Made by a program: the position numbers and the translations under genes
Source of the DNA: Qipengyuania mesophila
GTDB lineage: Bacteria; Pseudomonadota; Alphaproteobacteria; Sphingomonadales; Sphingomonadaceae
DNA length: 64,000 bases
Assembly (NCBI RefSeq): GCF_019711655.1
Contig: NZ_JAIGNU010000001.1
Span: forward strand, 620,001 to 684,000
Direction: 5' to 3'
Part shown: one piece after another, positions 59,112-64,000 of the stretch
Layout of the letters: every line of letters starts with the position of its first letter
Numbering within the stretch: position 1 is the stretch's first letter
The notes under the pieces: model-generated
The model's database searches: none
Seen by the model: the letters and a program-made list of their open reading frames with translations, nothing else
What the model was told of the DNA's origin: nothing

Positions 59112-59129
59112 CTGCAACATAACGGTCAT
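59112..59129 (+). promoter_or_regulatory. Candidate Pho box upstream of lipoprotein-receptor genes
   Basis: CTGCAACATAACGGTCAT: two 7-mers resembling CTGTCAT with a 4-nt AT-rich spacer, the PhoB layout. The second half matches 6 of 7, the first about 4 of 7. Another CTGTCAC lies at 59143-59149. The PhoB-like gene at the right edge makes this plausible. Not decisive without a scored search. Confidence 0.4.
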
Positions 59130-59227
59130 GCGCCGACAAAAACTGTCACGAACGGTCCCTAGCGGACGAGTCGCGATCAACGAATTCGCAACTCGATTCA
59201 TTCCGGTTTTTGAGGGGACCGTTACCC

Positions 59228-60799
59228 GTGACCAATTTCCATCGTTCGCTCGTCCTCGGCTGCTCCGCTCTGGCTCTCGCCAGCTGCGGTGCCGACGAAA
59301 TCGTCTCGCCGGGCACCGGCGGGGACATCATCATCAACCCGCCGGCCACCCCGGCGCCCACTCCGACCCCGACGCCCACTCCGACCTCGTCGCTTGTGAC
59401 GCCGGCCGCAGGCTGCCCGACCATTTCGGACCCCGTCGGCCTGACCGACAGCAACACCATCTCGGGCCCGACCGGCACCTATCGCGTTTGCACTCTGCCT
59501 GCGGTCTTCGCGGCGTCGTCGACGCTGCCCTACATCGAAGGTCTCGTGTATCGCATCAACGGCCGCGTCGATGTCGGCACCGACGGCGGTCCGACGGCGT
59601 CGGGCGCCGACACGAATGTCGAACTGACCATCGAACCGGGCGTGATCCTGTTCTCGCAGGGTTCGGGCTGGCTCAACGTCAACCGCGGCAACACGATCCA
59701 GGCAAACGGCACCGCCGACCGTCCGATCGTCTTCACCAGCCGCGACAACGTCCAGGGCCTGAACACCGGCAATTCGTCGGGCCAGTGGGGCGGCGTCGTC
59801 CTGTCGGGCCGCGCACCGGTGACCGACTGTATCGCTCCGGGCGCAACGCCGGGCACCGCCGCCTGCGAGCGCCAGGTCGAAGGCGCCGCCCAGCCGGCAC
59901 TCTTCGGCGGCGCGACGCCAGGCGACAGCTCGGGCAGCATGAGCTACGTCCAGATCCGCTATTCGGGCTTCGTCCTGTCGGGCGACAACGAACTACAGTC
60001 GCTGACCACCGGCGGCGTCGGCTCGGGCACCTCGCTGAGAAATATCATGAGCTTCAACAGCTCGGATGACGGCGTCGAGTTCTTCGGCGGCCGCTTCAAC
60101 GTCCGCAATCTGATCGTGGTCGGCGCCGAAGACGACGGCCTCGACACCGACACCGGCGTCAAGGTCAACATGCAGAACGTCATCGTGGCCCAGCGCCCCG
60201 GTGTCGGCGACACCATCATCGAAGCCGACTCCTCGAACGGTCTCGAAGAAAACACCCCGCGCCAGAACACGAAGATCTCGAACGCGACCTTCCTCGCCAA
60301 CAGCGGCGTGGGCGACCAGGCAATCCGCATCCGCGGTTTTGCCGATTACACGATCGTCAACTCGATCCTGGTCGACCAGTCGGGTTCGACGCCATGCCTG
60401 CGCATCGACAACACCGAAACGCTCGACCGCGCCGCCGATGCCAGCATCGACGAAGCCGGTCCGGTGGTGTTCAACTCCTTCGTGCTCGACTGTGCGGTCG
60501 ACTTCCGCGACAGTTCGGGCGGCGTGACCGCCGCGGCGATCGAATCGCGCTTCAGTGCCGGTTCGAACAATAATGCGGCCTTCACCAACACGCTGACGAT
60601 GACCTTCGTCAACGGCACGAACGAGAATGCGGTCGCGGTGTTCGACCCCACTGCCCTGTCTTCGTTCTTCACGCTGCCGACCAATATCGGCGCCGTCTAT
60701 GCCGGCAACGATACCTGGGTTCAGGGCTGGACCTGCAACTCGGCGGCAGTGACCTTCGACAGCGCAGTGACCGACTGCACCACCCTGCCGGTCTACTAA
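59228..60799 (+). CDS. Surface lipoprotein with parallel beta-helix features
   Basis: About 523 residues from the GTG at 59228 (GAGGGGA ribosome binding site 9 nt before). A lipobox ALASC gives the lipidated Cys near residue 20; an acidic and then Pro/Thr-rich linker with six PT units follows. The body has repeated strand-turn units (TIEPGVILFSQ, TIQANGTADRPIVFTS, GGVVLSGRAPV, LRNIMSFNSSDDGVEFFGGRFNVRNLIVVGAEDDGLD) typical of right-handed beta-helix or pectate-lyase-like folds. It is followed by a TonB receptor gene. Together they may form a surface uptake pair. Substrate unknown. Confidence 0.82.
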   Translation: MTNFHRSLVLGCSALALASCGADEIVSPGTGGDIIINPPATPAPTPTPTPTPTSSLVTPAAGCPTISDPVGLTDSNTISGPTGTYRVCTLPAVFAASSTLPYIEGLVYRINGRVDVGTDGGPTASGADTNVELTIEPGVILFSQGSGWLNVNRGNTIQANGTADRPIVFTSRDNVQGLNTGNSSGQWGGVVLSGRAPVTDCIAPGATPGTAACERQVEGAAQPALFGGATPGDSSGSMSYVQIRYSGFVLSGDNELQSLTTGGVGSGTSLRNIMSFNSSDDGVEFFGGRFNVRNLIVVGAEDDGLDTDTGVKVNMQNVIVAQRPGVGDTIIEADSSNGLEENTPRQNTKISNATFLANSGVGDQAIRIRGFADYTIVNSILVDQSGSTPCLRIDNTETLDRAADASIDEAGPVVFNSFVLDCAVDFRDSSGGVTAAAIESRFSAGSNNNAAFTNTLTMTFVNGTNENAVAVFDPTALSSFFTLPTNIGAVYAGNDTWVQGWTCNSAAVTFDSAVTDCTTLPVY

Positions 60800-60808
60800 T
60801 CGGACAGC

Positions 60809-60859
60809 GGGGCCGCGGGGCGTGCGCAGAATGCGCGTCCCGCGGCCCCCTCGCTTTTT
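60809..60859 (+). terminator. Terminator/attenuator between lipoprotein and receptor genes
   Basis: GGGGCCGCGGG (60809-60819) pairs with CCCGCGGCCCC (60839-60849), 11 bp, and is followed by CTCGCTTTTT. Strong. It should reduce readthrough into the receptor gene, or mark an independent promoter for it in 60860-60907. Confidence 0.75.
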
Positions 60860-60907
60860 CGCCCGGGAGCCAACGCAGGGCTCCACCACAGTTTTTAAGG
60901 CCTGATC

Positions 60908-63679
60908 ATGAGGGGGTCTCGAACCATGTCGACCGGCAAGCAGCTTACAGCGCTGCTCCTGCTCACCACCGCGCTCACCGTTCCCGGGGCCGCATTCGCC
61001 CAGGATGCGGGAGTTGGCACCGGCGCCGAAGGCGTCCCCGCCCAAGAAGATCCCGCGACCGATGCCGCAACGACGCAGCAGGTCGAAGGCATCGACGAAA
61101 TGCCTGCGGAAGAAGAGTATGAGGAGCCCGAAATCTCGGTTCCGGGCGGCGCGATCGTCGTCACCGGCCGTCGCCGGCAGGACGTCACCCGCGCATCCTC
61201 GCAGGTCGTCTCGGTTCTCGACAGCGCCAGCATCGCGCGCACCGGCGAAGGCGACATCGCCGGCGCCTTGACCCGCGTCACCGGCCTCTCGACCGTCGGC
61301 AACGGCCTCGTCTACGTCCGCGGCCTCGGCGATCGCTATTCGCTCGCCCTCCTCAACGGTCTTCCGCTGCCCTCGCCGCAGCCGCTCAGCCGCGTCGTGC
61401 CACTCGACATCTTCCCGACCAGCATCATCGCCTCGAGCCTGGTGCAGAAGACCTATTCGGCCAACTTCCCCGGTGAGTTCGGCGGCGGCGTGATCAACCT
61501 CACGACCCGCGCCGTGCCCGAGGAAAGCTTCCTCAAGGTCAGCGCCGGCATCTCGGGCGATACCGAGACCACCTTCGGCACCGGCTACACCTATTACGGT
61601 TCGGACTACGACTGGTTCGGCTTCGACGACGGACGCCGCGAACCCGGCCCCGCGCTGCAGTCGTTCCTCGACAGCGGCCAGGCGATGACCGATCCGGGCG
61701 TCGACCAGCAGGCGATCCTGACGGAACTGGGCGATCCCAACCTGATCCTGCTGCAGAGCATCGACAAGCTGCCTGCAAACTGGTCGGCGGGCATCACCGC
61801 GGGCACGAGCTTCGACGTCTTCTCCGACGGCCGGTTCGGTGTGATCGCGACCGCCTCGCTCAGCAACAAGTACCGCAACCGCTTCATCACCCGCCAGTCG
61901 GCGCTGAACGGCGATCTCGATCTCGACCAGACCGGTTCGCAGTTCCAGACCGACCAGCGCATTCTCGCCAATGCGATGCTCGGCTTGGGTCTCGAAGTGG
62001 GCGAGCACCGCTTCCGCCTGACCAACCTCTTCATCCGCGACTCGCTCAAGCGTTCATCGCTCGCCCAGATCGACGACCTCACCGACGACGACGACGATCT
62101 GTTCCAGAATACCGGCTGGTACGAACGCCAGCTCATCGACTCGCAGTTCGTCGGCGAACTCGAATTCGGCGACCTCTCGATCGACATGCGCGCCGGCTAC
62201 GCCCAGACGCAGCGTGAAGCGCCGAACGAGTGGGAATTCGTCTACTCGCGCGACATCAATCCGTCGGGCGGCCTCGACGGTGTCTATCTGAACCTCCAGA
62301 ACGGCGGACAGCGCGGTCGGACGACGGTTGCCTTCTCCGACCTCACCGAGGATCTCTATTACGGCGGCCTCGACGTCAGCTATCAGCTGGCCAACTGGCT
62401 CGGCGTGACCGTGGGAGGTGCCTATACGGACACCAGCCGCCTGTCGCGTCGTCGTGAATTCGACATCCGCACGACCGGTTCCTATCCGCTCGTGTTCGGT
62501 GCATTCCGCCCCGACAATCTGCTCGGCGATGCGCTGATCGCGCTCGGCTACGATAGCGCCGCACAGGCGGCGGCCGGGATCGGCCCGTTCTCTTACACGA
62601 TCATCGAAACGACTGCTGCCGACCCGGCCTTCTCGGCCGGTCTCGAGATCAAGGCCGGCTACGCCCAGGCCCGGATCGAACCGGTCACCGATATCTCGCT
62701 CGATCTCGGCGTGCGTTATGAGGATGCCCAACAGGAAGTCGTGCCCCTGGGGCTCGACGGACTGCCCAGCGGTTCGGCCAATGCGACGCTGCTGAACAAC
62801 GACTACTGGTTGCCGGCAGCGACGATGACGATCCAGATATCGGACAGCCTCCAGGCCCGCCTGAACGCGTCGAAGACCATCGCTCGGCCGCAGTTCCGCG
62901 AACTGATCCTGCAGACCTACTACGATCCCGAAACCAACCGCCAGTTTACCGGCAACCCGGGCCTCGTCGACAGCGAACTGACCAATTACGAAGCCCGCTT
63001 CGAATATTACTGGGGTTCGGGCAGCAAGCTGAGCGCCGCCGGCTTCTTCAAGGACATCAAGAACCCGATCGAGGTCTTCTCGAGCTTCAACGACAACTCG
63101 GTGATCAGCCGGTTCGCCAATGCGCCGTCGGCCATGCTCTACGGGGCCGAGGTCGAGGTGCAGTGGAACAAGGACCTCTACGATCTCGGCGAATGGTGGG
63201 ACAGCAAGCGCTTCGTGGCGATTGCCAACTACACCTACACCCAGTCGGACATCAGCGTGCAGTCGGGCGACCTGGTCAATGTCCCCGAACTGGGCGGCCT
63301 GCAGGCGGCGACCAACTTCTTCGCCGACGGCACTTCGCTGACCGGCCAGTCGGATCACATCGCCAACGTGCAGCTGGGCCTGGAAGACCTCGACCGGGTC
63401 AGCCAGTTCACCTTCCTGTTCAACTACGGCAGCAAGCGGGTGATCAGCCGCAGCACGCTGTCGCGTCCCGACATCCTCGAGAACCCCGGCCTGACGATCG
63501 ACTTCGTCGCGCGGCAGGGCTTCACGCTGGCCGGGGCCGATCTCGAAGTGAAGTTCGAGGCGCGCAACCTGACCGGACGCGACCACTTCGAATACCAGAC
63601 GACCGGCACGACCCGGATCGAGAACAACAGCTACGACGTGGGCCGCAGCTTCAGCCTGTCGGTCTCGGCCGAGTTCTGA
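60908..63679 (+). CDS. TonB-dependent outer-membrane receptor
   Basis: 923 residues from 60908; the in-frame ATG at 60926 has AGGGGG 9 nt upstream and is an equally good start. Signal peptide (cleavage near AFAQ), an acidic Glu-rich stretch, TonB box (GAIVVTGRRRQDV, about 78-90) and a plug with VYVRGLGDRYSLALLNGLPLPSPQPLSRVVPLDIFPTSIIAS. The 22-strand barrel ends SVSAEF with terminal Phe. This plug layout (GLGDRY, EFGGGVINLTTR) belongs to the TonB receptors that lack a carboxypeptidase-like extension. The upstream lipoprotein is its probable partner. Confidence 0.93.
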   Translation: MRGSRTMSTGKQLTALLLLTTALTVPGAAFAQDAGVGTGAEGVPAQEDPATDAATTQQVEGIDEMPAEEEYEEPEISVPGGAIVVTGRRRQDVTRASSQVVSVLDSASIARTGEGDIAGALTRVTGLSTVGNGLVYVRGLGDRYSLALLNGLPLPSPQPLSRVVPLDIFPTSIIASSLVQKTYSANFPGEFGGGVINLTTRAVPEESFLKVSAGISGDTETTFGTGYTYYGSDYDWFGFDDGRREPGPALQSFLDSGQAMTDPGVDQQAILTELGDPNLILLQSIDKLPANWSAGITAGTSFDVFSDGRFGVIATASLSNKYRNRFITRQSALNGDLDLDQTGSQFQTDQRILANAMLGLGLEVGEHRFRLTNLFIRDSLKRSSLAQIDDLTDDDDDLFQNTGWYERQLIDSQFVGELEFGDLSIDMRAGYAQTQREAPNEWEFVYSRDINPSGGLDGVYLNLQNGGQRGRTTVAFSDLTEDLYYGGLDVSYQLANWLGVTVGGAYTDTSRLSRRREFDIRTTGSYPLVFGAFRPDNLLGDALIALGYDSAAQAAAGIGPFSYTIIETTAADPAFSAGLEIKAGYAQARIEPVTDISLDLGVRYEDAQQEVVPLGLDGLPSGSANATLLNNDYWLPAATMTIQISDSLQARLNASKTIARPQFRELILQTYYDPETNRQFTGNPGLVDSELTNYEARFEYYWGSGSKLSAAGFFKDIKNPIEVFSSFNDNSVISRFANAPSAMLYGAEVEVQWNKDLYDLGEWWDSKRFVAIANYTYTQSDISVQSGDLVNVPELGGLQAATNFFADGTSLTGQSDHIANVQLGLEDLDRVSQFTFLFNYGSKRVISRSTLSRPDILENPGLTIDFVARQGFTLAGADLEVKFEARNLTGRDHFEYQTTGTTRIENNSYDVGRSFSLSVSAEF

Positions 63680-63703
63680 GACGTCTCAGCCCCACCATCC
63701 TAA

Positions 63704-63730
63704 GGGCCGCCTCCGGGCGGCCCTCTTTTG
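63704..63730 (+). terminator. Terminator after receptor gene
   Basis: GGGCCGCC, TCCG loop, GGCGGCCC, then TCTTTTG. It ends the receptor transcript 25 nt after the stop and 15 nt from the convergent regulator gene. Confidence 0.85.
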
Positions 63731-63745
63731 TCTGGCCGGCAATGC

Positions 63746-64000
63746 TCAGTCGTAGCTGTCGTAGACATACCCCAGCGAGCGGACGGTGCGGACGCGTTCG
63801 CCCGCCCCCACCATGCGCAGCGCGCGGCGGAGGCGTCCGATCCAGACGTCGACCGTGCGTTCGTCGATCGGCGGTTCCTGCTTGCCCAGCGCCGCGATCA
63901 GATCGCCGCGCGAAAGCACGCGGTCTGGGTTCTGCGCGAGGAAATGGAGCAGGCGAAACTCGTTCGGCCTGAGGTCGAGCGCCCTGCCGCCCCAGCGCGC
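63746..64000 (-). CDS. PhoB-like response regulator, C-terminal fragment
   Basis: The last 84 codons run from the right edge to the stop at 63746. They encode an OmpR/PhoB winged helix: ALDLRPNEFRLLHFLAQNPDRVLSRGDLIAAL, then ERTVDVWIGRLRRALR and VRTVRSLGYVYDSYD. The recognition helix residues (DERTVDVWIGRLR) are PhoB-like, and PhoB is the common family with this pattern in sphingomonads. The receiver half is outside the window, so the name is not certain. Confidence 0.8.
   Translation of the reverse strand, partial: ARWGGRALDLRPNEFRLLHFLAQNPDRVLSRGDLIAALGKQEPPIDERTVDVWIGRLRRALRMVGAGERVRTVRSLGYVYDSYD

Noticed and set aside
59993..63586. Two long minus-strand frames (671 and 510 codons) opposite the lipoprotein and receptor genes
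   Set aside because: Antisense to well-formed coding regions with signal peptides; typical GC-rich shadow translations.

Overview
The window is high-GC, densely packed chromosome of an alphaproteobacterium, most likely a sphingomonad of the Erythrobacteraceae (Erythrobacter, Altererythrobacter or Qipengyuania type). The markers are GcrA, a CrtZ-type carotenoid hydroxylase, TonB-dependent receptors, DUF1476, the nusA-infB cluster in its alphaproteobacterial form and a psp regulon. This placement is inferred from gene content and protein style; no 16S gene lies in the window.

Layout. 1-1660: a cut-off secreted protein gene, a DUF3034 outer-surface protein and a truncated haemoglobin. 1771-6924: an accessory island with a minus-strand operon (ParB-fused DNA methyltransferase plus two DUF5681 proteins) and a plus-strand trio (DUF3489, a frameshifted DUF2924 gene, a large serine recombinase). 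A repeat-rich tail follows, next to tRNA-Ser(CGA). 7177-11861: HspQ, an ABC permease, GcrA, a GGDEF protein, DUF1993 and a spermidine-synthase-like protein. 11930-24632: mostly translation and RNA genes on the minus strand (pnp, rpsO, truB, site-2 protease, tdk, rbfA, infB, ylxR, nusA, rimP), with yceI on the plus strand.

24804-29753: a phage-shock (envelope stress) locus. Divergent pspF faces a well-formed sigma-54 promoter. This drives a 50-residue membrane peptide, pspA, pspB, pspC and then seven more tightly coupled small membrane proteins, at least five of which share a PspB/PspC-like C-terminal coiled-coil motif. This expanded array is the most interesting system here. 29795-38092: Fe-S and redox genes (sufE, bolA, grxD), crtZ, leuC and leuD separated by a lactonase-like gene, a quinone reductase and a NUDIX hydrolase.

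38420-46310: a signalling block with two overlapping hybrid histidine kinases. One has 1615 residues and seven nearly identical 92-residue HAMP-type repeats. A divergent operon follows, with a small putative DNA-binding protein and two DUF5985 membrane proteins. 46501-50450: tRNA-Arg(TCT), a queuosine-precursor transporter and a TonB-dependent receptor. 50652-58424: a compact VirB-type secretion operon (B1-B2-B3-B4-B6-B9-B10-B11) with no recognisable VirB5, B7, B8 or D4. 58578-64000: a small TPR-like secreted protein, a lipoprotein and TonB-receptor pair behind a possible Pho box, and the 3' end of a PhoB-like regulator.

Several genes start inside the preceding stop codon (ATGA/GTGA overlaps), so translational coupling is probably common. 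Start sites, families and regulatory sites are read by eye. Domain residue numbers are approximate.
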